A stretch of DNA of 64,000 nucleotides from Brachynemurus nebulosus (GCA_035578155.1 JAPWDM010000001.1:79233425-79297424), one strand, 5' to 3'. Positions 1 to 10,825 are shown, counted from the first letter of the stretch. A program made the numbers and translations. The notes: generated from the letters alone by a model not told the origin.

Positions 1-2
1 TA

Positions 3-1664
3 TTGGGTATATTCAGAAAACTAGATATTAATGTCCCTAAAGACGCTAGATCATTAAGAAATACACCAACAGATGCCAATCTTGTAATAATGGGGTCGGG
101 AACTTACGTTCATTATGGAGTTAAAGATGCTCTGACAGACTTTTTTATAAATAATAATTATCACTTAAAAGAATTGTACTTAGATATAAATGTCGACGGG
201 CTACCGATTGCAAAAAGTTCGAATAAACAGCTTTGGCCCATTTTAATGAATGTTGTCAATACGCCCGAAGTATTACTGATAGGGGTTTATGAAGGGCACG
301 CCAAACCTCATTCTGCAGATGAGTTTCTTCAATTATTTATTGAAGAAATTGAAGAATTAATGAACGATGGCTTTATTTTTAAAAATGATATTTACAATGT
401 GAAAATAAGATCATTTATATGTGATGCACCAGCAAGATCTTTTATTTTTAATGTGAAAGGGCATACGGGGTATAATTCTTGTGTGAAATGTACACAAAAG
501 GGAGAATTTTTCAAAAATAAAATCATCTTTCCACCAACCAAAATTTGTTCGTTAAGAACAAATGAATCTTTCCGCGCAAGAAGTAATCCGGAGCATCACA
601 ATCAATTGGCACCAATAGCTTTAGAAAGATTAAATATAGACATTGTAGGGCAAATATCGCTGGATTATATGCACATTGTATGTCTTGGTGTTATGCGAAC
701 TTTAATAAATTCATGGGTGACGGTTAAAGGGCAAAATTACTCTCTAACTAATTGGAAAATAAAAGAACTTTCCGAAAGATTAGTGAATTTGCGAGGGTGT
801 ATACCTATTGAATTTGCAAGGAAACCTCGTGATGTTAAAGAGTTGAATAGATGGAAAGCAACAGAATTGAGACAATTTCTTTTATATACGGGTCCCTTTG
901 TACTTAAGAATATTTTAAATGAACAAAGATATGTCCATTTTCTAAATTTGTCATTGGCTATACGAATATTGTTGGAAGACAATAATTGTATCATTAACAA
1001 TTATTGCGCAGAAAAATTATTAGAAAATTTTATAATTCTTGTGCCAGAGTTATATGATTTGTCATTATTAACATGTAATTTTCATTATTTACTGCATTTA
1101 TCTAAAAATGTAACGTGTCTGGGAGGTACTTTGGAAAATACGAGTGCTTTCAAATTTGAAAATTATTTACAAAAACTTAAAAGAACAGTAGGCAAAAGCA
1201 ATAAAAACGCAGCAGTAGAGGTGTACAATAGGCAGGTGGAGAGAAGTTTAAGATCTTTCAAAAAACCAGAGATACCATTTACGTATGGAAAAATAAAGAA
1301 TGGTCAGTATGTTAAAATTCAATTGAAAAATTTCTGCCTGTCCATTAAAAAGCCAAATAATTTTTGTTATGTGAAAAACAAAATCATCAAAATAATTAAA
1401 ATTACTGATGTCAATGGAACTCCACACTTTGAAGGAATGGAAATTGAAAATTTAGAGCCTTACTTCACCCAACCAATAATATCCAGTAATTTTAATATAT
1501 TCATGGCAACCAATATCGAAAACGGGCCTAAAGTAAATTTTAAGGAAAACGAAATCAGAAACAAAATAATTTGCTTAGAAGATCACATAAAAAATTTTTT
1601 TTTATACCATTTATTACAAATGCCACCAGAGAAGCCAACGATAAGGAATAATGATTGGAAGTGA
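3..1664 (+). CDS. transposase-like protein, 5' partial
   Basis: The frame is open from the left edge of the window to a TGA at 1662-1664, giving at least 553 residues with no lesion, so the N-terminus probably lies outside. The sequence resembles the large transposase-like proteins of arthropod and cnidarian genomes. Recognisable blocks are ICDAPARSF (about residue 139), the cysteine pair of GYNSCVKC (about 156-163), [14 protein letters not shown] (about 220-233), [20 protein letters not shown] (about 282-301) and [12 protein letters not shown] (about 382-393). The Asp of CDAP, the Asp of LDYMH and the Glu of FENYL are candidate DDE metal ligands; that is inference. The CxxC pair may bind zinc. 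I cannot fix the superfamily; CACTA/EnSpm (Transposase_21) is the comparison to make. The last codons overlap the start of the DUF4806 gene in another frame. The intact frame amid decayed elements suggests a recent copy or a retained gene. Confidence 0.72.
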   Translation: MGIFRKLDINVPKDARSLRNTPTDANLVIMGSGTYVHYGVKDALTDFFINNNYHLKELYLDINVDGLPIAKSSNKQLWPILMNVVNTPEVLLIGVYEGHAKPHSADEFLQLFIEEIEELMNDGFIFKNDIYNVKIRSFICDAPARSFIFNVKGHTGYNSCVKCTQKGEFFKNKIIFPPTKICSLRTNESFRARSNPEHHNQLAPIALERLNIDIVGQISLDYMHIVCLGVMRTLINSWVTVKGQNYSLTNWKIKELSERLVNLRGCIPIEFARKPRDVKELNRWKATELRQFLLYTGPFVLKNILNEQRYVHFLNLSLAIRILLEDNNCIINNYCAEKLLENFIILVPELYDLSLLTCNFHYLLHLSKNVTCLGGTLENTSAFKFENYLQKLKRTVGKSNKNAAVEVYNRQVERSLRSFKKPEIPFTYGKIKNGQYVKIQLKNFCLSIKKPNNFCYVKNKIIKIIKITDVNGTPHFEGMEIENLEPYFTQPIISSNFNIFMATNIENGPKVNFKENEIRNKIICLEDHIKNFFLYHLLQMPPEKPTIRNNDWK

Positions 1665-2572
1665 ATATACTGAAGTGGAAGATACAGAAGATGCCATCCC
1701 ATGTAGCCAGTCAGAGTTGATAAGACCGCGGTATAGGACAACACAACTGGAAACTGGAAGCGAATTTCAGCGGTACAGGGCAACACAAACAACAGGAAGC
1801 GAATTCCAATACATCAATTTTTTAAAAATTAATCCTGGTAAGAATGATAAAATATCTTATCTTTTTTAAAACATGAAAGATTATATATTTTTTTTTTAAT
1901 TATAGAACACCCACCTGTTACGTCTACACCTATAAATAGGAGACGGGGCTCACAGGACGTTACCTTAACTAATACAGGCAATACTACATTTTTTGAAAGA
2001 GAAAACAATGTAACTAAACAAAATTTCAAATTTCAAAAGAAAAGTCCCAGAAATAAGGAAGAATATCCAAAATATGTGGGCGAAATATTAGGAGAACTGA
2101 AGACGCTAACACGGATAATTGAGGATGGCCGTAAAAACAGAGAGAGAGACAATGCCATAATTACGCGGCTAACAGAGGAAGTTGTGACTTTAAGGAAGGA
2201 AGTACGTGACTTAAAAAGAAGTAGTTCCTACTTATTCTCAAACGATAATAATTTGCTACCACAACTACCTCTAAATGAAAGAGAGAGATTAATAGATTTT
2301 GAAAGAGACCTTCTTGAGAATGAGGAGCAGAAAAATCAGTTGGTGAGTAGAATAATTTTAATTTTTATTTCAATGTTTAAAAATTGAAAAATAATGACTT
2401 CTTCTATTTCAGAAACAATTATATATAATGTCAGGAGGAGACGATCTGTCAACATTCATAAGAAGGAATTTAAAGAAAACCCTTACAGATGAATTGCTGA
2501 CAAAACATACGTGGAATGGAACAAAAGAAAAACCATGTTTAAAAACTTATTTTATAATAAGTATTTTGAAAG
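1651..2572 (+). CDS. DUF4806-domain protein, exons 1-3 (spliced)
   Basis: Exon 1 runs 1651-1837 from an ATG overlapping the upstream transposase ORF by 14 bases. Intron 1 is 1838-1905 (GTAAGA...TTATAG, phase 1). Exon 2 is 1906-2342. Intron 2 is 2343-2412 (GTGAGT...TTTCAG, phase 0). Exon 3 is 2413-2572, ending in phase 1 before GTAAAAAT. The joined frame is open throughout. Exon 2 encodes a polar N-terminal part, then a predicted coiled coil (about 2076-2215), then PLNERERLIDFERDLLENEE. Exon 3 continues with STFIRRNLKKTLTDELLTKH and TWNG. This matches the usual order of the DUF4806 domain found in many insect proteins, often near transposase genes; its function is unknown. The domain is completed by a separate exon at 17303-17411. 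Exon boundaries are read by eye. A start further upstream by splicing from the transposase ORF is possible. Confidence 0.72.
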
Positions 2573-2971
2573 GTAAAAATATTAATTTAAAATTCTCTTT
2601 AAAAATATTTCAAAAAAAATCAGAAAATGTGATTTATTTTCCTTAGATGTAGTTTTTCTGTTATTTTTACAGTTCTGTTTTGATTTTGAGTTCTCTTTGA
2701 AATGAAAAACACTATGTGTAGTTTCAAATTTTATATTTCTAACAATAAAATTACGGTTATTGTAGCTTTAAAAAAATGTAGTATACGTGATGACGAACCT
2801 CTGTTAACCGAACGCAAAAATTTTAAATCAAATTTTCCGAAATTCTGCACAAAGTCAATTATTCATAGTGCTCTACTTCGTACGTTAAAGGAATTAAAAT
2901 TAGCTATTTTCATATTTCAATGGTAATTTTTGCATAAAAATGCTGTCCGATTAAGAGAGGTTCCGCTGAAT
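2573..2971. other. intronic AT-rich sequence
   Basis: Start of the proposed third intron of the DUF4806 gene, opening with GTAAAAAT. Short open frames here (for example 2702-2926) have no recognisable domain and look like chance. Nothing else is visible before the hairpin repeat at 2972. Confidence 0.45.
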
Positions 2972-3325
2972 AATAGTCTATTGTACAATAAGTGGGAAAA
3001 GAGGCTTATTTCTCACGAATATGAGTTTGTTGCGCGAGCCCGCAGGGCGAGTGCAACAATTCATATGAGTGAGAAATAAGCTTTTCCCACGTATTTTACA
3101 CTTTACTTTTTCTACGAGCACATTTTTCCTAGTAAAATTTAACATAAATAATTAAAATAAAATTTAAATAAGTAGTAAAAATTTTTTAAATTTATAATGT
3201 CAATGATAAGATGTTCAAATTTTTGCAAAGGCATACTTTGAAACTATGGAAACAATAATAAATAATCAACTTACATAATATGTATATTTTTAGTATTAAT
3301 TATATAGATTATATGTTAAACCAAA
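2972..3325 (+). repeat. hairpin-bearing end repeat, left copy
   Basis: About 350 bp that recur in inverted orientation at 19555-19915. Shared blocks in order are AATAGT-TATTGTACAATAAG, a hairpin, TACTTTTTCTACGAGCACAT, the AT-rich stretch around TTAAATTTATAATGTC, and GAAACTAT-GAAAC-ATAAT. The hairpin at 2992-3090 has arms beginning GTGGGAAAAG and ending CTTTTCCCAC. The inner stem is CTTATTTCTCAC/GTGAGAAATAAG, and a G+C-rich loop lies around GCGAGCCCGCAGGGCGAG. This copy lies inside intron 3 of the DUF4806 gene. The inverted copy adjoins the tyrosine recombinase remnant, so the repeat is probably an end of that element family. Confidence 0.75.
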
Positions 3326-3885
3326 GACAGAGCCTACTTTTTTATTATATTAAGGCATGCGAAATAATTTCCCACTACATTCCCGTACAGTGTGGGCAAT
3401 TGTTAATTTTTACATATAGTTAGCCGTGCACAAAATATTACTTTTAATAGTAGGAGTATAAAAAAAATATTTTATGTCAAATTTCTCAGAAAAATTTGTT
3501 TCTCATAAAAGCTGATGTATATTGCTTAATTAATTGTAAGAATGAACTATGATCAAAATACACGCATGCACGCATGCGCATCCGTTTCCATAAATATAAA
3601 GTACGATAAATAAAAATAAAAAATAAAAGAAAAACATAAATTTATGTTTAAAATTGCTTGATCAATTTTGCTGAAAAATTTCCTAAATAATTACAAGAGA
3701 GAAAAAAATATTTTTATGTACCTATTGTTAAAGCCTTATATGCTTATACATATACATAATAACGAAAATATTTTTGTAGAATCTTTGAATATTCTTCTAC
3801 AACATATATTTTTTTTTTTTCAAATTTTTTGAAAGGGTATTTCATACTTTAAAAAATAAACTTTTATTCCTCATTTTTTGAAAAT
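3326..3885. other. AT-rich spacer
   Basis: No gene recognised. It contains a short alternating ACGCATGC run near 3560-3580 and poly-A/T tracts. It leads into the (TAA)n array that received the Dong-like element. Confidence 0.4.
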
Positions 3886-3888
3886 AAC

Positions 3889-3967
<79 letters not shown>
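3886..3967 (+). repeat. (TAA)n microsatellite
   Basis: About 27 uninterrupted AAT/TAA units directly before the first unique base of the Dong-like retrotransposon. R4-clade Dong elements are known to target TAA repeats, so this is most likely the insertion target, with later length change possible. Confidence 0.9.
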
Positions 3968-3969
<2 letters not shown>

Positions 3970-6900
3970 CGCCCTGTGGGTGGGGGCTTCACTTTGCAGA
4001 ATTTGCCCACAGTAAGTCCTGCTTGTCGTAAAAGGCGACTAAAAGGACAACCCATTAGGATGGTGAAAACAAGAAAAAGGCCTCGGAAAACTGCCGCTGC
4101 CGGTGGAGCGACCGGGCGCATCAGGGTCACCACTGAATGTGACAGCTCAGATCACGGTGACGACAGGTTGGGTTCTAGGCAGCCACCTGTCAGCTGTAAC
4201 AACACCTTCAGCCAAAATGCTACTGCCCTACTTACGGAGCCCCCAACACCTTTGGCTCAGCCGACTTTAAGTGTTTCCTCGGAGCATCCTTTGGGGACCA
4301 CTAAAGCTGGTAAGAAGCGTGTGCGTATGCAATGGACAGATGAACTGAATGAATTCATCGTACGCACATACTTCCAAGTTACTAGACTTGAAACGGACAA
4401 AACTGGTTACCGTACGAAATTACATCAAGAGTTCGCGCGCACCTACCCTCACCTTAGTCGCGTCACTGAACAGAGACTGGCAGACCAAAAACGTGTCATT
4501 TTTACCAATAACCTTATCCCTTCCTCCCTCATAAACACGATTAAAACACAAGTCGCACATCAATTTGCTCAAAATGAAGAAAGTCAGGACGACGGCCCAC
4601 CAGAAATGGAGAGCCCCACACAAAACGACACCCAACAACTTGTCGAGAATGAGCCTGACCACCATGAGACAGCAGTAAATGACACCCTACTGCAAAAGAT
4701 CGAACTGGAATTTAACACAGCGCTTACTGAATTTGAAGGGACGGACCCCACACATAGGTACTTGTTGCCTAAACAACACACCTCACGTAGATTGGCTGAG
4801 ATCGTTGAGATATTGAACAATACAATACTGCCTAAACACTTAGAAACATGTGACAATTTTATCGAGTTACACACAGCTATCTATTGTGGAGCCGTTGCAG
4901 CTATACGTTGTAACGGGTCCGATGTAACACCACCTGTAGCGCACAACTCGAAGGAACACAAAACTCCTGCCTGGGAAACACGATTGAATAAACGCATCAG
5001 CAACATCCGATGCAACCTCGGCAGGATCACCCAATACCAACAGGGTACGAGGTCCAAACGGCTCAACAAATACATACACGACATATTACACAAAGTACAC
5101 ACACAATACGAGGAACCCAATAAAACACTCACAGAGATCAGAGATACGCTTCACCAAAAATTAACAGCACTAGCGAAGCGCTTACGAAGATATAAGACCA
5201 GTACTGAACGCAGACGACAAAACCAAGCGTTCAGCAGAAACGAGAGACGGTTTTATCAGTCTCTAACGAACACGGTAACTGACAGTAATGGTCTACCGGA
5301 GAAGAACGCACTCCATAGTTTCTGGGCGAATATATGGTCCAACACCATTGATCATAATGACAAAGCCAGCTGGATCGATACAGAGTACAGGAATAACGAA
5401 CATCTTCCGGAGATGCCCTATACGGACATTACTACAGAGGACGTCTCCAGAGCTTTACAGAGATCGCATAACTGGAAGGCACCTGGCATCGACAACATAC
5501 AAAACTACTGGCTCAAACACTTTACATCAACACACAAGTATCTCGCTGAACACTTTACACTATTTATAAAAACACCAAACCTGACACCGAAGTTCCTAAC
5601 GCAGGGTATCACATACATGAAATCTAAAAACAGTGATACAAAAAATCCTGCGAATTATAGGCCTATCACCTGCTTGCCTACAGTGTATAAGATTTTGACG
5701 TCCTGTCTGGCAGAAAAGATCAATGAGCATTGTCAGATTAACACCATACTGACAGAAGAACAAAAGGGATGTCGAAAGAGGTCACAAGGCTGCAAAGAGC
5801 AGCTTCTGATTGACTCCGTAGTACTGGAACAAGCAAAAGGGAGAAAACGTAACCTGTACACAGCGTTTATTGATTATAAAAAGGCATTTGATTCGGTCCC
5901 GCACTCCTGGTTGCGGAGAGTATTGGAGCTGTACAAAATACACCCAAGTATCGTGAACTTCCTTGGAACGATCATGTCCGACTGGCGAACGACCTTACAT
6001 TTGAGTATTGGTAATGAAAAAACAACAAGCGACCTTATTCAAGTAAGACGCGGCATATTCCAAGGCGACTCATTGAGTCCATTATGGTTTTGTCTCGCAA
6101 TGAATCCACTTTCTCGCCTGTTAAATGAAACCAAATACGGTTACAATGTAGGTACGCAAACGAATTCGCGCCATACCATTTCACATCTAATGTACATGGA
6201 TGATATTAAGATCTATGCAGCTACTAAACATCAATTACAGCAGCTGCTGGGACTATCCAACGAGGTTTCGCGAGACCTCTGTATGGAGTTCGGAATCGAT
6301 AAATGTCGAACACAATGTCGTTCTGGAGGAAAACGAGATGCGGTCGCATTCGAACTCGAACCAGAGTTTGTTATGCAGCCCATGGACGAGGGAGAGTCGT
6401 ATCGGTATCTCGGATTCAATCAGGACGAACGTATAGATCACAGCGCTGTAAAACAACACCTGATGCAGCAATACCTAACGCGTGTACGGAGATTACTGAG
6501 CACCCACCTTGATGGAAAAAAAACCATCAAAGCAATTAACACCTACGCAGTTCCGGTGCTAACATACTCATTTGGGGTAATCAAATGGACGCCTACGGAC
6601 TTGACAAACATCGAGATCAAGACCCGCGTCCTTATGACCAAATACAGAATTCATCATCCCAAAGCAGCGATAGAACGATTGACGCTGCCAAGAGCCGAAG
6701 GGGGTCGAGGTCTTATAGACATAAGGAACACGCATAATAAACAGGTTCATAACTTGCGAGAATACTTTTACACCAAAACACACACATCACACTTACACAA
6801 TGTAATAATCCAAGCCGACAAGGCATACACACCATTAAACCTCTCACACACAGAAATGCCAGATAGTTTTTGCCGTTTGGTCACGAAGGAGGACAAAATT

Positions 6901-8474
6901 CAGCAATGGATTCGGAAGCCTTTACATGGGAGACATCCACATGATCTTAATCAGAGTAACGTCGACAAAGCAGCGTCGCACGCCTGGTTGAGTCAAGGAA
7001 GTCTTTTCCCGGAGACTGAAGGATTCATGCTAGCTATACAAGATCAAGTAATTCATACAAAGAATTACTCAAAATATATACTTCGTGACTCGTCAATAAC
7101 ATCTGACTCATGCCGGAGATGCCATTCCAAACCTGAAACGATCCAACACATCACAGCTGCCTGTACTCAGCTCGCTCAGTCCGAATACAAACACCGTCAC
7201 GACCAGGTTGGCAAAATCATATACCAGAAACTAGCGGTTAAGCACCACCTTATAACCGATAAAACACCTTACTACAAGCTCACACCAAAAGTAGTAGCGG
7301 AGAATGACTCCTGTAGACTTTACTGGGATCGGTCGATTATTACAAATAAGACCATAAATCATAATCGACCAGATATCACCTTCGTAATGAAAAACACTAA
7401 GACAACCTATCTGATCGATATTGCGGTTCCAAATACACACAACTTACAAAAAACACACGCAGTTAAATTGGATAAATACACTGACCTCGCAGCCGAAATA
7501 AAACAACAATGGCGAATGGAACATGTCCACATCGTTCCAATAGTGCTCAGTGCCACCGGGGTCATTCCACACACACTACATAATAGTTTGAGCCTCTTGG
7601 GTCTCCCAAAATACACATATGTCACTATGCAAAAGGCAGTGATCATAAACACGTGTCGTATAGTACGGAAGTTCCTCAGTAATACGAATCCGACTGCGAT
7701 ATGTGAAAGCACAAGACCTGCTTCTACTCCATCTGAGCCATCTACAGTGAGCGAACAATACACTGACACTCATCCTACTGACACACAACACACATACATA
7801 AACACACAATACACTAACACTGAAAGACAAACACTTAACACACATACAGATCCAGATTCGTCTGATGGAGAGGGGGGATCGAACAACTGCCGCACTGTCA
7901 CTGTTACCGCTCTGGTGCACAATCCTCCTCAATTCAATAACACACAAGGTCCGTCAACCTCTGTACCATCTAAACGCGCAGTTCCAGGAACACCCGATCT
8001 TAATGAGCAATTTGATGAACCAGAAAACATCTACACCAAGAAACGTAAAATAGAAAGACACATCCACACACATACACAAACACACACACAAACACAAACA
8101 GTCCTTTCCCTTCCCTCTGTCCCTACTCCTACCTACCATTTGAGGACACGAAAACGAACTAGGCTTTCACAGCCCTCTGTCATTGAGCCAACATCTACGC
8201 TCCCACAAAAGTCTCGTCGTACGAACCAGTATACACCAAAATAGACGCATAACACCTCGTTTCAAGCAACAACAACAACAATATAAGGAGTGATGTGACA
8301 AACCCGTCCGTGAATGTACTACGGTACTTTTACGGATTGGTTTGGCACATTACCCTTCCACAGAGCCTAATACCTTGCATAATGCCGGTATAGGTGAATG
8401 TTACCCAGTACTGTCCTACTGAGTAGTGAGCGCCAGGTTGGCGTAAAAGTCTATAATAATAATAATAATAGGTG
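3968..8474 (+). mobile_element. R4/Dong-like non-LTR retrotransposon, full length
   Basis: Single-ORF element bounded on both sides by TAA repeats (3886-3967 and about 8452-8474). The 5' end starts near AAACGCCCTGTGGGTGGGGG. The 3' UTR (8245-8450) ends GCCAGGTTGGCGTAAAAG and then (TAA)n. The same 3' end occurs at 16770-17153, which confirms the terminus. One ORF with an N-terminal DNA-binding region, RT and C-terminal restriction-like endonuclease, together with TAA-repeat insertion, matches the Dong lineage. Base composition is visibly richer in G+C than the flanks. The ORF is unbroken, so this copy looks young. Confidence 0.85.
4060..8244 (+). CDS. Dong/R2-type polyprotein: Myb-like, RT, REL endonuclease
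   Basis: The first in-frame ATG is at 4060 (about 1394 residues). The frame is open back to 3976 with only a GTG, and R2-clade elements often initiate without a normal AUG, so the true start is uncertain. The N-terminus is basic, followed by a SANT/Myb-like segment (RMQWTDELNEFIVRTYFQ, about residues 88-105). The reverse transcriptase carries FIDYKKAFDSVPHSWL (about 603), IFQGDSLSPLWF and the catalytic YMDDIKIY (about 712), with a thumb region after it. The C-terminus has the CCHC motif C-x2-C-x7-H-x4-C (about 1018-1035). The restriction-like endonuclease signature RPDITFV...YLIDIAVPN (about 1103-1127) follows. The last 200 residues are a Thr/His/Gln-rich tail from CA-rich DNA. The protein would nick the TAA target and prime reverse transcription from it. 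No stop or frameshift is seen. Confidence 0.88.
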   Translation: MVKTRKRPRKTAAAGGATGRIRVTTECDSSDHGDDRLGSRQPPVSCNNTFSQNATALLTEPPTPLAQPTLSVSSEHPLGTTKAGKKRVRMQWTDELNEFIVRTYFQVTRLETDKTGYRTKLHQEFARTYPHLSRVTEQRLADQKRVIFTNNLIPSSLINTIKTQVAHQFAQNEESQDDGPPEMESPTQNDTQQLVENEPDHHETAVNDTLLQKIELEFNTALTEFEGTDPTHRYLLPKQHTSRRLAEIVEILNNTILPKHLETCDNFIELHTAIYCGAVAAIRCNGSDVTPPVAHNSKEHKTPAWETRLNKRISNIRCNLGRITQYQQGTRSKRLNKYIHDILHKVHTQYEEPNKTLTEIRDTLHQKLTALAKRLRRYKTSTERRRQNQAFSRNERRFYQSLTNTVTDSNGLPEKNALHSFWANIWSNTIDHNDKASWIDTEYRNNEHLPEMPYTDITTEDVSRALQRSHNWKAPGIDNIQNYWLKHFTSTHKYLAEHFTLFIKTPNLTPKFLTQGITYMKSKNSDTKNPANYRPITCLPTVYKILTSCLAEKINEHCQINTILTEEQKGCRKRSQGCKEQLLIDSVVLEQAKGRKRNLYTAFIDYKKAFDSVPHSWLRRVLELYKIHPSIVNFLGTIMSDWRTTLHLSIGNEKTTSDLIQVRRGIFQGDSLSPLWFCLAMNPLSRLLNETKYGYNVGTQTNSRHTISHLMYMDDIKIYAATKHQLQQLLGLSNEVSRDLCMEFGIDKCRTQCRSGGKRDAVAFELEPEFVMQPMDEGESYRYLGFNQDERIDHSAVKQHLMQQYLTRVRRLLSTHLDGKKTIKAINTYAVPVLTYSFGVIKWTPTDLTNIEIKTRVLMTKYRIHHPKAAIERLTLPRAEGGRGLIDIRNTHNKQVHNLREYFYTKTHTSHLHNVIIQADKAYTPLNLSHTEMPDSFCRLVTKEDKIQQWIRKPLHGRHPHDLNQSNVDKAASHAWLSQGSLFPETEGFMLAIQDQVIHTKNYSKYILRDSSITSDSCRRCHSKPETIQHITAACTQLAQSEYKHRHDQVGKIIYQKLAVKHHLITDKTPYYKLTPKVVAENDSCRLYWDRSIITNKTINHNRPDITFVMKNTKTTYLIDIAVPNTHNLQKTHAVKLDKYTDLAAEIKQQWRMEHVHIVPIVLSATGVIPHTLHNSLSLLGLPKYTYVTMQKAVIINTCRIVRKFLSNTNPTAICESTRPASTPSEPSTVSEQYTDTHPTDTQHTYINTQYTNTERQTLNTHTDPDSSDGEGGSNNCRTVTVTALVHNPPQFNNTQGPSTSVPSKRAVPGTPDLNEQFDEPENIYTKKRKIERHIHTHTQTHTQTQTVLSLPSVPTPTYHLRTRKRTRLSQPSVIEPTSTLPQKSRRTNQYTPK

Positions 8475-9121
8475 GTGAGGACACCTATAGCAGCTGCCCT
8501 TGGCACCCGTGAGGGATATTTATCCCGCATTGGTGTCAAGGAGGCTAAGGGTTCCAGGGGTAGTTTATGCGCAATACAGTAATCTTCGGATTCCATTAGC
8601 CTCTGACTACCCAAGATCGGCACCTTTCCTTCTCGAGGTACCACTGTTTTCACAAAAGATGCCGGATCTAGAGGAGAAATCCTCGATCGTTCATTTTTTA
8701 ACCTTGTTTTTTATTTCGTTTCGTTTTTATTGTTTTTTGTTCTCGTTATTTTTATTTCTCTTTGTTTCAGGTTTTCTTTTATCTTTTGTTTCTTTTTTTG
8801 TTTTTGGTTTTACTTTGTTTTCGTTTTTTTTCAATGTTGTCCCAACTTAAACTCATCTTCGGGACCCACACTAGCTCGTGTGTGGCTTAGCGGCGTTGCC
8901 TGGAAAAGGGGATCCTGGTGACTGAGGGAAGCCGTTACTTGCGAGTACGGCGGAACAACACGTCACTTCGGCCCTGGCTTCAGGCATAGACCGTGGCTGC
9001 GGTTATGCACCGGCCGCAGTAACTTCGAGCGCCCCAGGGTCGTGCGTGTCACTGGGGCAATGGGCTTCGTCCCTAGGGCCCCTCATTCCCGTATCCCTGG
9101 CGTGGGAGTCCCACGTCCCTT

Positions 9122-10825
9122 ATGAGGCTCCGTGGAGGGTGGGGAGCGGGGTGGGGGTTTTCTTTCTTACATTTTATGGATGTTGAAAATATTTCTCTTT
9201 CGGGCGAGTCCGGGCCCTCCAAACCGGACGCGAACCAAGCTCCGCCGCCGTCATCTGGCGTGAGCAAAAGTAGCGAGGCTTGTCCCGCTACCGTGTCTAT
9301 TGTACCCGTTCCGCAGTCCAGTGGAGCGAGTACTCAAACGAAAAGGGGTAACCCTCCCCAACACAAAAAAGGGAAAAATCGTGGGACTCCACTACAGTTG
9401 GAGTCCCCAAGAGTGCAAGTAGCTAATTACGTGAAATTTTTAATCATAAAGCCAAAGGAAGGTGACTTTAGTAAGATCAGTCCCTTCCTTCTGGCAAAAC
9501 TAGTAAAAGATGGAATTGGGCAGGTTAAAGATGCCAAGCTATCGGGCAGTGGGTTGCTCGTAGAGGCATTCTCACCGGCACAATCTGAAAAAATACAAAG
9601 TTTAAAAGTGTTAGGTCAGTACGCGGTAGACGTGATGCCCCACGGTGTATTAAATTACTCCAGGGGCGTCATTATGCATCCGTCTCTTGCGTACTGTACC
9701 CTGGAAGAGATAGTGTCGGAGATGTCTCCACAGGGGGTTATAGAAGCGAAAAGGCTAAAATTCAACAGGGGGAACAAATATCCTGAGTCCCCCTTAATTC
9801 TTCTAACATTCAATAGGGTCACACTACCTAAAGAAGTGATCCTTGGCCTTTTCAATAAAGTGGACGTGCGACCGTACATCCCAGCACCAATGAGGTGTTA
9901 CAAATGCCAAAAGTACGGCCACGTCTCACAAAGATGTAATATACAGCAACAGATTTGCGTGTGCGGAAGGCCGTTACATGAAGGACGACCATGTGACGAG
10001 CCAATTAAATGTATTAATTGTGGGGGTAATCACTCGGCTAAGTCGAGGAATTGCCCCATTTTTAAACAAGAATCCGCGATTCAAGAGTTGAGAGCCCTGG
10101 AGAGGTTAACCTATCCAGAGGCAAGACGGAAGCTTCTAGGCAATACGCCTCGTCGCTCAGCTCTTGAAGGTTATGCACGCGCTGTTGCGGCCCCCGCCCC
10201 TACAGCGGCTGAAAAGACAAGTGAAATCAAAGAAATAAAGGAAGCCATGAGACAAATGCAGGTGAATATGCAGAAAATGCAAGAGTGTCTTATGCGCTCT
10301 ACGGGTGTAGCTGTGTCTACACCCAGTACAGCCGCTGTTGTGTCAGCCAAGGTCCCTGAGGCCAAGAGGGTGCTAACAACCACTCCTCAGGGACCCGTCG
10401 TACGTACTGTGACGTCTTCTTCAAAGAAGACATCACCGAAGAAGGCTTCGCCTCCTAGAAGGCGTCACAGTGAGGGGGGAAAGGAGGTGGTAAAACCAAG
10501 GTCCCCCAAAAAGGGACCGTCCACAACCACCTCGGAGGCAGAAACCATGCTGCCTCCAAAATCGACGGTGCCGTTGCCACAACGGCCAACGGTACCGTCC
10601 CGACCGGGCACACCCGAACGCCCGGTCACCCCTCTCCCGAGTCGCTCTATCCAAACACCGATGAGCGACTCCGAAAGTACGACCGCGTCGGTACGTACGG
10701 GTACTAAGCGCCCGACGTCCGACGCTTATACCAACACCTCGGCTACAGAGTCCGATAACTCTGATGCCGAGGTGAAAGTAATTAAAAGAAAAAAAGGCTG
10801 GCCCAAGGGGAAACCTAGGAAGTAG
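9122..10825 (+). CDS. gag-like ORF1 protein with CCHC zinc knuckles
   Basis: The frame is open from an ATG at 9122 (567 residues). A second ATG at 9176 (residue 19) starts MDVENISLSGES and may be the real start, because the 18 preceding residues are Gly/Trp-rich and unlike a conserved N-terminus. The middle part (about 100-255) is a gag-type nucleic-acid-binding domain ending VDVRPYIPAPMRC. Zinc knuckles follow at about 259-311: CYKCQKYGHVSQRC, CVCGRPLHEGRPC and CINCGGNHSAKSRNC. A short helical segment with coiled-coil character (EIKEAMRQMQVNMQKMQECL) comes next. The C-terminus is Pro/Ser/Thr-rich and basic, ending in a KRKKGWPKGKPRK-type motif. ORF1 proteins of this type bind the element's RNA. 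The 37-base gap to ORF2 suggests re-initiation or coupled translation. Confidence 0.85.
   Translation: MRLRGGWGAGWGFSFLHFMDVENISLSGESGPSKPDANQAPPPSSGVSKSSEACPATVSIVPVPQSSGASTQTKRGNPPQHKKGKNRGTPLQLESPRVQVANYVKFLIIKPKEGDFSKISPFLLAKLVKDGIGQVKDAKLSGSGLLVEAFSPAQSEKIQSLKVLGQYAVDVMPHGVLNYSRGVIMHPSLAYCTLEEIVSEMSPQGVIEAKRLKFNRGNKYPESPLILLTFNRVTLPKEVILGLFNKVDVRPYIPAPMRCYKCQKYGHVSQRCNIQQQICVCGRPLHEGRPCDEPIKCINCGGNHSAKSRNCPIFKQESAIQELRALERLTYPEARRKLLGNTPRRSALEGYARAVAAPAPTAAEKTSEIKEIKEAMRQMQVNMQKMQECLMRSTGVAVSTPSTAAVVSAKVPEAKRVLTTTPQGPVVRTVTSSSKKTSPKKASPPRRRHSEGGKEVVKPRSPKKGPSTTTSEAETMLPPKSTVPLPQRPTVPSRPGTPERPVTPLPSRSIQTPMSDSESTTASVRTGTKRPTSDAYTNTSATESDNSDAEVKVIKRKKGWPKGKPRK

Noticed and set aside
3864..4133. 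Leu-repeat ORF on the minus strand
   Set aside because: A reading of the (TAA)n array.
7407..7947. Open frames on the minus strand and other frames inside the Dong and I-group ORFs
   Set aside because: Shadows of the long coding frames; no domain or start signal of their own.
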